A DNA stretch of 7,686 nt. Origin: Candidatus Aminicenantes bacterium UBA4085 (lineage in GTDB: Bacteria; Acidobacteriota; Aminicenantia; Aminicenantales; UBA4085). The notes below the pieces were generated by a model. That model was not told where the DNA came from and searched no databases. It saw nothing but the letters and a program-made list of their open reading frames with translations. The number at the start of each line of letters is the position of its first letter. The stretch's first letter is position 1. The stretch lies in contig DFYJ01000096.1 of the NCBI GenBank assembly GCA_002383325.1, positions 1 to 7,686 of the forward strand, written 5' to 3'. Positions 1 through 6,822 of this stretch are shown piece after piece. A program made the translations under genes and the position numbers.

Positions 1-251
1 CGGGCCGAGGCCCGGCGCTCTTCGCGCTGGACCGCCCGCACGCCCGAGAGGATGGCATTCCAGACGTCGTCCGAGGGCTCCTTCTTGTCGTCCAGGCGGC
101 GGGCGTCCTCGGCGATGCGGTTGAAATCCTCCATCAGCTCCCGGCACCCGGCGCAGGATTCGAGATGGGCCTCGAGGCGGGCCCGGTCCTGGGGACGGAT
201 GGTCCCCTCCAGGCGCTCCCCGATCAGCTTATGGAACGCGGCGCATTTCAT
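1..251 (-). CDS. Anti-sigma factor with N-terminal zinc finger (zf-HC2 type), 3' part beyond window
   Basis: The first 83 residues are visible, starting at the ATG at 251-249; the rest runs off the left edge. The N-terminus carries Cys3, then His29-x3-Cys33-x2-Cys36 (HLESCAGC), the zinc-binding layout of the anti-sigma (ZAS/zf-HC2) family, followed by a charged helical stretch. In this family the domain holds the cognate ECF sigma factor inactive in the cytoplasm, and many members have a membrane helix further on, which cannot be checked here. The start overlaps the sigma gene's stop as ATGA (251-248), so the two proteins are probably made in matched amounts by translational coupling. The overlap and the finger together make the assignment firm. 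Whether the protein is soluble or membrane-anchored is unknown. Confidence 0.85.
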   Translation of the reverse strand, partial: MKCAAFHKLIGERLEGTIRPQDRARLEAHLESCAGCRELMEDFNRIAEDARRLDDKKEPSDDVWNAILSGVRAVQREERRASA

Positions 252-889
252 GGCTTCACTCCCGGCCCGATGCTGCGGGCCTTCAGGTAGTCGCGGATCT
301 TCAGCCGGGCCTTGAAAAGCTGCGATTTGGACGCGCCCACGGACAGCCGAAGCAGGGAGGCGATCTCCTCGTGCTTGAAGCCCTGCACGTCGTGCAGCAG
401 GAAAATCTGCTTCAGGCGGGCCGGCAGCCCGGCGATGGCTTCCTCGAGCGGCTTGCGAAGGTCCGACTCCGGGCCGGCGGCGGACGCGTCGAAGAGGGCG
501 AATTCGACATCGTCCAGGGCCACGTTCCGGGCGGTGGAGACCCGCTTCTCCCGCAGGTGGCTGAAACAGGTGTTCAGGGCGATGCGGTAGGCCCAGCCCG
601 GGAACATTTCGGCGCTCTTGACGTTGTCCAGATGGGTGAAGATCTTGACGAAGATGTCCTGCAAAAGGTCCTCGGCCGTGGCCCGGTCGCCGGCGTAGCG
701 GCGGGCCAGACCAAAGAACGAGACGCGGAAGCGGTTGTATATCGCCTCCAGAGCAGAAGCATCGCCATCGCGGCCCCGGGCGATGAGGGCGGCGAGAGGT
801 TCGGGCTCGGCCTCGGTTTTGATCATGAACGGATTATCCATGATTCGGGGGCCGATTTCCAAGGCTGAGACCGCGTACTGTGTTTCCAT
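248..889 (-). CDS. ECF-family RNA polymerase sigma factor (sigma-24 type)
   Basis: The product is 213 aa from the chosen start. Region sigma2 spans about residues 38-115: a DxxALExxY-type opening, then AEDLLQDIFVKIF, then the GWAYRIALN segment that contacts the -10 element. Region sigma4 spans about 147-201 and contains LPARLKQIFLLHD, GFKHEEIASLL and the recognition helix SVGASKSQLFKAR. The reading frame stays open to 1240, but the upstream part is low-complexity Arg/Ser/Pro sequence antisense-like to the neighbouring gene. The ATG at 889 has AGGTGG (900-905) 10 nt upstream. ATGs at 841 and 826 are alternatives without a clear ribosome site. The four-base overlap with the zinc-finger gene marks it as a sigma/anti-sigma pair. 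The signal it answers is not visible. The nearby lipoprotein hydrolase hints at envelope or nutrient sensing, but that is speculation. Confidence 0.87.
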   Translation of the reverse strand: METQYAVSALEIGPRIMDNPFMIKTEAEPEPLAALIARGRDGDASALEAIYNRFRVSFFGLARRYAGDRATAEDLLQDIFVKIFTHLDNVKSAEMFPGWAYRIALNTCFSHLREKRVSTARNVALDDVEFALFDASAAGPESDLRKPLEEAIAGLPARLKQIFLLHDVQGFKHEEIASLLRLSVGASKSQLFKARLKIRDYLKARSIGPGVKP

Positions 890-899
890 GGCTCTCGTT

Positions 900-905
900 C
901 CACCT
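900..905 (-). promoter_or_regulatory. Ribosome binding site that selects the sigma-factor start
   Basis: AGGTGG on the minus strand lies 10 nt before the ATG at 889. The two later in-frame ATGs (841, 826) lack a comparable sequence, so this site decides the start. It lies close to where transcription would begin from the candidate promoter at 908-937, which leaves some doubt about either call. Confidence 0.45.
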
Positions 906-907
906 GA

Positions 908-937
908 TAAGATGGAGGAGCCTCGAAAAAGGTTGCC
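908..937 (-). promoter_or_regulatory. Candidate ECF-type promoter before the sigma gene
   Basis: Minus strand: GGCAACC (937-931), a T-rich 16-nt spacer, then CATCTTA (914-908). This resembles the AAC-containing -35 and short -10 layout used by ECF sigma factors and lies in the only gap (890-956) before the sigma gene, so autoregulation is possible. The expected start of transcription falls at about 900-902, next to the ribosome site for the 889 start, giving an unusually short leader. Treat as tentative. Confidence 0.3.
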
Positions 938-956
938 GCAAGCGCAAAGATTCGGC

Positions 957-1427
957 TTATCCCGCCTGGCCCGGCGGGCGATCCCCGCCCGAGAGGGAGC
1001 CGAGCAACTGCCCAAGAAGCCCCCGGCCGATCTCCGGGAGGCTTTCCGAGCGGCCGCGCATATTCCAGAAAACAAAAGACATCTGGATGACGCCCAAATA
1101 GTGCAGGGCGGCCATGGCCGGATCCAGGTCGGCCGGAAAGAGACCCTCCCCCTTCGCCCTCTCCACAGCCCCCTCGACGGCGACCAGAACCGGCTTGAAT
1201 AGGTCGCGGACCGCGGCATCATGGGCCCCCGACTCGTCATCGGGCGGCCCGGCGTAGAGAGCTTCCCCGACCTCTGGTCGGGCGGCCAGGAATTCGAGAT
1301 GGAGGCGCAGAAAACCGGCCAAGGCTTCCTGGACGCCCGCTCCGCACGCCTCGGCCCCCGCTTCGGTCCATTGGCCGGATAGGATTTCCCCCAACCCGGG
1401 GGGCGGAGCGGCGCGGTAAGGCCTCAT
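957..1427 (-). CDS. TetR-like regulator C-terminal domain lacking its helix-turn-helix (truncated remnant)
   Basis: The product is 156 aa and matches in style the effector-binding half of TetR-family repressors. A helix with FLRLHLEFLAARPEVGEAL (about residues 38-56) is followed by DLFKPVLVAVEGAVERAKGEGLFPADLDP and then ALHYLGVIQMSFVFW, a common dimer-helix pattern. The family's N-terminal DNA-binding domain of about 50 residues is absent. The DNA where it should be encodes the end of the GH116 enzyme, and no other frame supplies it. The fragment is in the same frame as GH116, starting 7 sense codons after that stop. A GAGG site (1433-1436) gives 5-nt spacing to the ATG at 1427, so it could still be translated. 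It may be a decaying gene or a stand-alone ligand-binding/dimerising protein. The family call rests on pattern recognition of a poorly conserved domain. Confidence 0.55.
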   Translation of the reverse strand: MRPYRAAPPPGLGEILSGQWTEAGAEACGAGVQEALAGFLRLHLEFLAARPEVGEALYAGPPDDESGAHDAAVRDLFKPVLVAVEGAVERAKGEGLFPADLDPAMAALHYLGVIQMSFVFWNMRGRSESLPEIGRGLLGQLLGSLSGGDRPPGQAG

Positions 1428-1448
1428 GAAAGCCTCGGGGCCGAACGA

Positions 1449-4148
1449 TTAGAAATCGAACTTCAGCTTGACGGACTGTCCCGCCTTGAGGGTCAGGACC
1501 GGCGCCTCCCACTTCACCGTCAGGCGATCGCCGTCCTGCCTGCACCTCAGCCCCATATGCTCCCCCCCGTCATCCGTGGCCTCGAACTGGGGCTTGATCT
1601 TCTTCCCGGCCAGCGACGGCGGCAGGGTCAGCCCCAGTTCGTGGAGGGTCAGCTCGCCCGAGGCGACCGCAAGCTCGACGCTCTCTCCGTCGGCCGACGC
1701 CTTCTGCGAGAACTTGCCCCAGCCGGAGCCGGCGCTCCAGAAAGTCCGGAAGTCCTCGGGGTTGATCTTGGGCGCGAATTCCATCCTCTGCTCGACGCCC
1801 GAGTAGCCATAGCCCGAGAGCGCCGTCAGCAGGCCCCAGGAGGACATGGCCCGGGCGTAGTGGTGCCCGCACTCGACTTCGTCCCAAGGATTGCGGCGCT
1901 GGCCGTCGTAGCGATCGCGCACCCCCTTGGCCACGGACAATCCCTCGTCGACCAGGCCCTCGTAGATCAGGTGCGAGGCGACGTGGTATTCGATGCCCGT
2001 CCAGACCTCGTCGGAGTAGACGAACGGAAGCGGCGGCCGGCCGCCTTTGGGCCAGGTGCAGAGCAGGAGGCCCTTCTCGTCGTTGAGAGCGTAGGTGCGC
2101 TGGGCGCTGGAGTAGTTGGAGAAGTCGGTCAGGAAATTGTACTTGTAGATCGAGCCCAGGGTCGTCTTGAGGCGGTCCTCCGGCAGGAAGCGACCCAGCC
2201 CGGCCACCATGGCCAGCCACTGGCCCAGCATCTGGTCCGAGAGGCAGCCGTCGCCGTACTGATATTTGGTCTCCATGACCTTGTCGTACTTCTGGATGTA
2301 GTACTCGCCGTTCCACAAGGTCGCGTCGAAAGCCCGGCTCCCCTTCGCGAACAGATCTGAGCACTCCTTGGCCGCGGCCGCGTCGCCGACTGCTTCGGCC
2401 ATCTTGGCGGCCGCCTTCAGGGCCCCCAGGTAGAACGTGCCCATCATGCTGTTGGGCCCGTAGAACTCGATGTCGTAGGTGTTGTGCTGTTCGCCCTCGA
2501 TCAGTCCGTCCTTGTCGGCGTCCCAGTGGGCCCAGGTGTAGTCGAGGACCTTGCGGACCTTGGGCCAGAGCTTGGCCAGAAAGGCGTTGTCGCCGGAGAT
2601 CTGCCAGTCGCGGTAGAGATTGATGATCTTGCCCAGCGAGCCGTCAGCCGCGGGCTTGAAGTCCCAGAAGAAGCCGGCGGTCACCGGCAGGCTGGTGCGG
2701 AAGATCATGGCTCCGTCGTCCCTGGTGTTGACCAGGAAGTCGACCTCGCGCATGAACCGCTCCAGGCTGGGATAGAGGAAGGCCAGCGACTGCTCGTAGT
2801 TCCAGACATGGCCGCAGTTCAGCGGGCAGCAGCCGGCCTCGTCGTTGCAGCCCTCGAAGGCGAAGAACTGGTTGCCCTGCAACAGGAAGGCGGTGGTCGT
2901 CCGGATGATGGCCGCCTGCGAGGTCAGGGCGTCCAGGACATAGGGCGGCAGGGTCGAGTCATAGAAGGTCGAGTGGAAGAGGCGGGTGTCTTTCTCCAGG
3001 CTTGGCAGGGCGCGCTCCAGGTATGCGGCCACGGACCAGGCGTCGGAAAAGCGCGTAGCGTACTGGTTGCGGAAGACCTGTCCGCGCTGGGCCCGGACGA
3101 CGTCGAAGTAGTCCAGGAAGTTGGGGAAGCACCAGGTCAGATAGAAGGGCAGCACCACCTCGCCGCGGGGCTCGATCTCCGCCCGCAGGCCCAGCGTCCC
3201 GACGTCGCTGCGGCCCTCGGGCGCGGGCGAAGCGTCCTCCTCGTTTTTAAGGCTGCCGTCGGCAAAGTCGTCCCAGAAGATCTGCAGGTCGTCGAACCAT
3301 TCGCCGCGGACCCAATGGGAGAGATAGGTCACGTCCTTCCAGGGCGTAGCCAGGGCCAGCGTGCCGAAGGCCGCTGTCTTGGAATCGACCTTGTCGGAGC
3401 TCATGAACAGCCCGGTCAGGTTGTTCTCGCGGCGGATCCGGTTGACGTTCCGGCCCAGCTTGGGATGGCCGATCCCGGTCAGCTTTCCGGTCCCTTCGTA
3501 TCCGACCGGGTTGAAGACCGAGCCGGCCACGGTCACCTGGAGGCGCTTGTCGCTCGTGTTCTTCAGGCGATAGCGCAGGACCGCGGCCGGAATGCCGGAG
3601 GCGTCCACATCCAGGGGGACGAACGGGTTGAAGGCCTCCAAGGTCACCTGGACGGGCAGCTTGCTGTCCTCCATCACGACCGAGGCGAAGGGGTACTCGC
3701 CGATGAAGCGGGCCTTCTCCATGCGCGGCAGGCCGGGCACCTGGGCCCGGTGCAGGCCGTCCTGGCCGGTAAAGGGCGGAGTGCGGCGGCCCTCCAGCAC
3801 CCTGACGACCGGCATCTCGCCTTCGGCCCGGCAGTAGAGGGAGAAGAAGGTGAAGGGCAGGTCGGTCCCCTTGCTCGGCCGGTTGAAGATCTCCCAGTCG
3901 CGCAGGTTGCCCCGGCCGCCCAGCGAGACCGTGCCCGTGCCGATGCCGCCCAGCGGGAAGGCAATCTCGGTCAGGGCTGCGCCCTCGAAGGTGCGGGGGC
4001 GGCCCAGGCCGTAGAGCTCCGCAGCGGTGAAGGGACCGCGCACAGCGGCCTTGGAATCCGGCTCCGGCTTCGGCCCGGAACAGCCGGCGGCCGCGGCCAG
4101 CGCGACGACAAGGCAGAGCGCAAGCAGGCGGGAAAGGCGTCGGGTCAT
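1449..4148 (-). CDS. GH116-family (GBA2-like, DUF608) glycoside hydrolase lipoprotein
   Basis: The product is 899 aa. Residues 1-23 form a lipoprotein signal (Arg-rich start, hydrophobic core, lipobox AAGC with Cys23). Ser24 favours sorting to the outer membrane. The GH116 N-terminal beta-sandwich begins near residue 63 (FPLGGIGTGTVSLGG, then DWEIFNRP). The alpha-barrel DUF608 domain holds FEGCNDEAGCC (Glu432), GHVWNYEQ (446-453), INLYRDW, NTYDIEFYG (Asp559), SDEVWTGIEY (Glu714) and ECGHHYARAM (759-768). By analogy with characterised GH116 beta-glucosidases, Glu432 is the likely nucleophile and Asp559 the acid/base; this is alignment by eye. Family members release glucose, xylose or GlcNAc from beta-linked glycosides, so the substrate is unknown. 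The start at 4148 is chosen over an upstream in-frame ATG at 4232 because AGGGAG sits 7 nt before it and it yields a clean signal peptide. It lies upstream of the TetR remnant and the sigma genes on the same strand. Confidence 0.92.
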   Translation of the reverse strand: MTRRLSRLLALCLVVALAAAAGCSGPKPEPDSKAAVRGPFTAAELYGLGRPRTFEGAALTEIAFPLGGIGTGTVSLGGRGNLRDWEIFNRPSKGTDLPFTFFSLYCRAEGEMPVVRVLEGRRTPPFTGQDGLHRAQVPGLPRMEKARFIGEYPFASVVMEDSKLPVQVTLEAFNPFVPLDVDASGIPAAVLRYRLKNTSDKRLQVTVAGSVFNPVGYEGTGKLTGIGHPKLGRNVNRIRRENNLTGLFMSSDKVDSKTAAFGTLALATPWKDVTYLSHWVRGEWFDDLQIFWDDFADGSLKNEEDASPAPEGRSDVGTLGLRAEIEPRGEVVLPFYLTWCFPNFLDYFDVVRAQRGQVFRNQYATRFSDAWSVAAYLERALPSLEKDTRLFHSTFYDSTLPPYVLDALTSQAAIIRTTTAFLLQGNQFFAFEGCNDEAGCCPLNCGHVWNYEQSLAFLYPSLERFMREVDFLVNTRDDGAMIFRTSLPVTAGFFWDFKPAADGSLGKIINLYRDWQISGDNAFLAKLWPKVRKVLDYTWAHWDADKDGLIEGEQHNTYDIEFYGPNSMMGTFYLGALKAAAKMAEAVGDAAAAKECSDLFAKGSRAFDATLWNGEYYIQKYDKVMETKYQYGDGCLSDQMLGQWLAMVAGLGRFLPEDRLKTTLGSIYKYNFLTDFSNYSSAQRTYALNDEKGLLLCTWPKGGRPPLPFVYSDEVWTGIEYHVASHLIYEGLVDEGLSVAKGVRDRYDGQRRNPWDEVECGHHYARAMSSWGLLTALSGYGYSGVEQRMEFAPKINPEDFRTFWSAGSGWGKFSQKASADGESVELAVASGELTLHELGLTLPPSLAGKKIKPQFEATDDGGEHMGLRCRQDGDRLTVKWEAPVLTLKAGQSVKLKFDF

Positions 4149-4155
4149 GGCAATA

Positions 4156-4161
4156 CTCCCT
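4156..4161 (-). promoter_or_regulatory. Ribosome binding site of the GH116 gene
   Basis: AGGGAG on the minus strand lies 7 nt before the ATG at 4148. It decides this start over the in-frame ATG at 4232, which lies inside the -35 box of the candidate promoter. Confidence 0.7.
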
Positions 4162-4171
4162 GTAAGAGAAA

Positions 4172-4190
4172 TCCGCCGCCCGGGGGCGGA
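4172..4190 (-). promoter_or_regulatory. Hairpin in the GH116 leader
   Basis: TCCGCC (4172-4177) and GGCGGA (4185-4190) form a perfect 6-bp stem around a 7-nt G/C loop. It sits about 10 nt upstream of the ribosome site and inside the expected leader RNA. No U-run follows on either strand, so it is not an ordinary terminator. It could stabilise the mRNA or bind a protein; function unknown. Confidence 0.4.
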
Positions 4191-4202
4191 CGGAACGGCC
4201 CC

Positions 4203-4232
4203 ATTACTAATCCCGGGCCGGGAAAAAGTCAA
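4203..4232 (-). promoter_or_regulatory. Sigma70-like promoter of the GH116 gene with a palindrome in its spacer
   Basis: Minus strand: TTGACT (4232-4227, five of six consensus bases), a 17-nt spacer, then TAGTAA (4209-4204), or AGTAAT (4208-4203) with an 18-nt spacer. The spacer contains TCCCGG-C-CCGGGA (4223-4211), a perfect 13-nt palindrome with one central base, placed where a bound repressor would block polymerase. The implied leader is about 50 nt. The -10 match is only moderate. Confidence 0.45.
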
Positions 4233-4267
4233 TCCGCCGCGGGAAAGGCGAGGGGGGGAGTGGAGGG

Positions 4268-4343
<76 letters not shown>

Positions 4344-4352
4344 AGCGTCGGC

Positions 4353-4381
4353 ATTGTAGCAGGCTCACGCATGGACGGCAA
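4353..4381 (-). promoter_or_regulatory. Sigma70 promoter of the tRNA
   Basis: Minus strand: TTGCCG (4381-4376), exactly 17 nt of spacer, then TACAAT (4358-4353, five of six consensus bases). The first tRNA base (4343) lies 9 nt beyond the -10 box, so transcription would start at or very close to the mature 5' end with little or no leader. The -35 lies in a GGACGGCA tandem pair (4373-4380 and 4382-4389). Confidence 0.65.
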
Positions 4382-4437
4382 GGACGGCAGGCTGCAACTG
4401 TTCGAAAGAGCCGTTCCCACACGCGAGACGGGCATGA

Positions 4438-4458
4438 AGCGCCCGGTTCCCCGGCGCT
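4438..4458 (-). terminator. Hairpin after the membrane-complex operon (possible terminator)
   Basis: AGCGCCGG and CCGGGCGCT pair with one bulged G around a GGAA loop, beginning at the stop codon of the NuoI-like gene. The stem is very stable, but only TT follows before mixed sequence, so it is a poor intrinsic terminator. It could equally protect the mRNA end or act with Rho. Its place between the operon and the tRNA promoter supports a role at the operon end. Confidence 0.4.
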
Positions 4459-5071
4459 ACGGGCCCCACTGCTCGTACAGAATCACCTCGCGCCTGCAGC
4501 GCGGACAGAGAATGCTCACATTATCGCCACGATCAAGTGCCCGTCGCGGATCACGCACAGCGGGCGAGACGAGACCAAGGTCCTCGCTCAGCAACAGCGT
4601 GAGACCCATGTTGCCGAAGGCCTTGGGTCCGAGCTTCTGTGCAACCCAGCGCAACTGATCCACAGTGGCGATCACCTCGCCGCATTCCTGACAGATAACG
4701 AGTTCCTTCTCAACGGTGGCGATAGCCTGGCGTCGATCATACGTGCCGGTCTCGAACTCGTTGGTAAGAATCACGCCCTTCTCAGTTGTGCAGAAGCGGT
4801 GGCATTGTCCGCAGAAGATGCAGTGATCATGATGTATGGTCAGAGTGCGGCGTCCGACGCCTCCCTCGACGACATTGACGACATCTATCGCCCGCGCGGG
4901 ACATACCTGGGCGCACGCGCCACAACCGATGCACTCTTCCTCCACGAACTTCGGTTTGCCCCGAAACGCCTCCGGGGGAACCACCGGCTCGTACGGATAG
5001 CGCACGGTATAAGGTCGGCTGAACAGCGAGCGCAGCGCCTCTCCGAGTTCGCGGACTTTGGGTGTCCTCAT
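4457..5071 (-). CDS. NuoI/MbhN/HycF-like ferredoxin subunit of a complex I-related or group 4 hydrogenase-type complex
   Basis: The product is 204 aa, cytoplasmic-side and without membrane segments. The opening (YPYEPVVPPEAFRGKP, residues 25-40) is typical of the polyferredoxin subunit in energy-converting hydrogenases. The first cluster uses Cys47, 50, 53 and 57 (CIGCGACAQVCP). The second uses Cys84, 87, 90 and 94 (CIFCGQCHRFCT), with Thr in place of the usual Pro. These would bind two [4Fe-4S] clusters that pass electrons between the soluble donor or acceptor and the membrane arm. A C-terminal part absent from classical NuoI carries CQEC (127-130) and CPRC (189-192), which could form a zinc- or iron-binding site. 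It is the last gene of the operon, 3 nt after the antiporter subunit, with GGAG upstream inside that gene's end. Members of NuoI, HyfH and MbhN are hard to separate without a tree. Confidence 0.85.
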   Translation of the reverse strand: MRTPKVRELGEALRSLFSRPYTVRYPYEPVVPPEAFRGKPKFVEEECIGCGACAQVCPARAIDVVNVVEGGVGRRTLTIHHDHCIFCGQCHRFCTTEKGVILTNEFETGTYDRRQAIATVEKELVICQECGEVIATVDQLRWVAQKLGPKAFGNMGLTLLLSEDLGLVSPAVRDPRRALDRGDNVSILCPRCRREVILYEQWGP

Positions 5072-5074
5072 AGT

Positions 5075-6526
5075 CTAAGCTCCAAGCATCACAACGCGGA
5101 CGGCAGGTTCCAGAACGCGCTCGATGAACCACGGGAACGCGAGCCCAAGAGCAACGCATGCCGCCGCCAGCGCTACCATCGGCACCCACATGCTGGCAGG
5201 GCTTTCCTTCACCTTCTGCAACGCCTCAGGCAGTGCACCGAAGAACACACCTTTCTCGTACTTCAAGAAGGACGCGACCGTGAGGATAGCGCCAAGGGCT
5301 CCCACCACGCCGAGTCCGACGTGATCGGCCTGAACCGCAGCAACGATAATCAGAAACTTGCTCCAGAAGCCATTGAAGGGCGGACAGCCGCTGATCGAAA
5401 GAAACCCGATTGCGGAGGTTACGCCGGTCACGGGCATACGGGAGTTCAGCCCTCCCAGAACAGCGATGTCACGAGTGCCCGTCTGACGTTCAACCGAACC
5501 GGCACCGAGGAAGAACAGCTCCTTGAACAACGCATGATTCACCAGGTGAAACAGCGCTCCCACCAGAGCTAGTGGCGTTCCGATCGCCAGTCCCAACAGC
5601 ACATATCCCATCTGGCTGACCGTGTGGTATGCGAGTAGTCTCTTGATATCCATCTGGGCCAACGCGAGGAGAGCACCAGCCACTATGGACAGCGCGGCAA
5701 TCACGAGTAGCGCCGTCGCCAGGACTCCACCCGGCTCGAACAGAACGAACAGCAATCTGAACAGGCCGTAGACACCGACGACTTTGACGAACACGCCGGA
5801 CAGCATCCCTGAGACAGGTGACGGAGCAGTTGAATGCGCGTCGGGAAGCCATGCATGGTATGGCATGAAAGCAGCTTTCAATGCCAGGCCCGACAGTATC
5901 AGAATCGCCGGCACCCCGATCCCCGCGACGGTCGGCGCTTCGGAAGCAATCAATCCCGCGAAAGAGACCGTGCCAACTCGACCGTACAGGAGCCCGATAC
6001 CAGCGACGAGGCAGAGAGTACCCACCGTCCCGAGGACCTGGTACCGGAAGGATGCTTCAAGATATGCCTTGCCAAGTCCGTAGGCCACCAGCGCATAACA
6101 TGAGAGTGCCGCCACCTCGATGCCGACGTACATGTTCACGAGGTCGGCACCAAGCACGACCATGTTCATGCCGGCAACCATGAGCAGCAACAGGATGTAG
6201 TACTTGGCCTTCGAAGTGTACTCCTCCATGTAGGCGATGGAGTACACCGACGCTGCCACGCTATCAACAGAGATGACGAGCAGCAGCAGAACGCTGAGCG
6301 CATCAACATTCAGATTGATGCCAAGAGGCGACGCATCCCCGAGCGACCAAGATGCTTCCGAACCGCCGAGGACGGGGACCGCCAGCGCGACGGTAAGAGC
6401 AAGCACCATGAAGGTCCCAAGGTTGCCAAGAACGTCGACCACGCGCCCCGTAGACCGCGAAGACAACGCGATCACGAGTGCTGCCGCCAAAGGCGCGATG
6501 ACGAGGGCAGGAAGCACGGCGCTCAT
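5075..6526 (-). CDS. NuoN/MrpD/MbhH-like antiporter subunit (proton-conducting membrane transporter)
   Basis: The product is 483 aa and almost entirely hydrophobic, consistent with about 14 membrane helices. Expected ion-path residues are visible: Glu137 in NMYVGIEV (TM5 Glu), Lys217 in LALKAAFMPYHAWLPDAH (TM7), Lys248 in GVFVKVVG, Lys295 and His301 in DIKRLLAYHTVSQMGY, His327/His331/Lys335 in HLVNHALFKELFFL, and Lys390 in FNGFWSKFLI (TM12). This full set suggests a working proton or sodium channel. It starts with an ATGA overlap to the upstream MrpC-like gene (6526-6523) and ends 3 nt before the NuoI-like gene. The family is shared by complex I, Mrp antiporters and group 4 hydrogenases; the neighbours favour the last two or a complex I-like relative. 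Which ion is moved cannot be read from the sequence. Confidence 0.9.
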   Translation of the reverse strand: MSAVLPALVIAPLAAALVIALSSRSTGRVVDVLGNLGTFMVLALTVALAVPVLGGSEASWSLGDASPLGINLNVDALSVLLLLVISVDSVAASVYSIAYMEEYTSKAKYYILLLLMVAGMNMVVLGADLVNMYVGIEVAALSCYALVAYGLGKAYLEASFRYQVLGTVGTLCLVAGIGLLYGRVGTVSFAGLIASEAPTVAGIGVPAILILSGLALKAAFMPYHAWLPDAHSTAPSPVSGMLSGVFVKVVGVYGLFRLLFVLFEPGGVLATALLVIAALSIVAGALLALAQMDIKRLLAYHTVSQMGYVLLGLAIGTPLALVGALFHLVNHALFKELFFLGAGSVERQTGTRDIAVLGGLNSRMPVTGVTSAIGFLSISGCPPFNGFWSKFLIIVAAVQADHVGLGVVGALGAILTVASFLKYEKGVFFGALPEALQKVKESPASMWVPMVALAAACVALGLAFPWFIERVLEPAVRVVMLGA

Positions 6527-6822
6527 CCTTTCAGTCTCCTCATCTCCCGGATATCCAGGGTTCCGTATTTCTCATGAAGACGCACCGCAGTCACGACCAT
6601 CAACGACGCCACGGACCCACCCCCAACTACGGCGATAAGGCCGATGCCCTGAGACACGGCATCGACGGGAGAACCTCCGGGGCCGGCAACCACAACGACG
6701 GATGCGACACCAATTGCCATCAGCACGATTCCGAACAGCACCTTGAACAGGTTCCTCTTCAGGAGTACACCGAAGAGCCCAACGGCAATCAGCAGAGCAG
6801 AGACGAGATACAACGGGTTCAC
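6523..6822 (-). CDS. MrpC/NuoK/MbhG-like small membrane subunit
   Basis: The product is 99 aa with three membrane helices (about residues 3-20, 26-46 and 57-81) and a charged tail. The pattern KRNLFKVLFGIVLM, then DAVSQGIGLIAVVGG, then VVTAVRLHEKYGT follows MrpC better than NuoK. The membrane glutamate NuoK carries in its GxELM motif is replaced here (GIVLM), as in MrpC. The start is GTG, overlapping the upstream stop as GTGA (6822-6819), with a perfect AGGAGG (6828-6833) 5 nt before it, inside the end of the preceding gene. An ATG two codons' length upstream is in another frame and is not used. It should sit between the large antiporter subunits in the membrane arm. Confidence 0.85.
   Translation of the reverse strand: MNPLYLVSALLIAVGLFGVLLKRNLFKVLFGIVLMAIGVASVVVVAGPGGSPVDAVSQGIGLIAVVGGGSVASLMVVTAVRLHEKYGTLDIREMRRLKG

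Noticed and set aside
890..1240. N-terminal extension of the sigma factor up to an ATG at 1240
   Set aside because: The extra 117 residues are Arg/Ser/Pro-rich and overlap the TetR-like gene in another frame. ECF factors do not carry such an extension, and a good ribosome site precedes the ATG at 889.
4172..4190. The leader hairpin as a rho-independent terminator of the tRNA
   Set aside because: No T-run follows it on the minus strand, and it lies downstream of the hydrolase promoter, where termination would silence that gene.
4149..4232. Longer GH116 start at 4232
   Set aside because: It would put 28 polar residues before an otherwise standard lipoprotein signal and would lie within the promoter; AGGGAG precedes the 4148 start.
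4233..4267. CGCC/GGCG weak stem before TTTTT as a tRNA terminator
   Set aside because: The stem is only 4 bp with a long loop, and the T-run is separated from it by several bases and belongs to the -35/spacer region.
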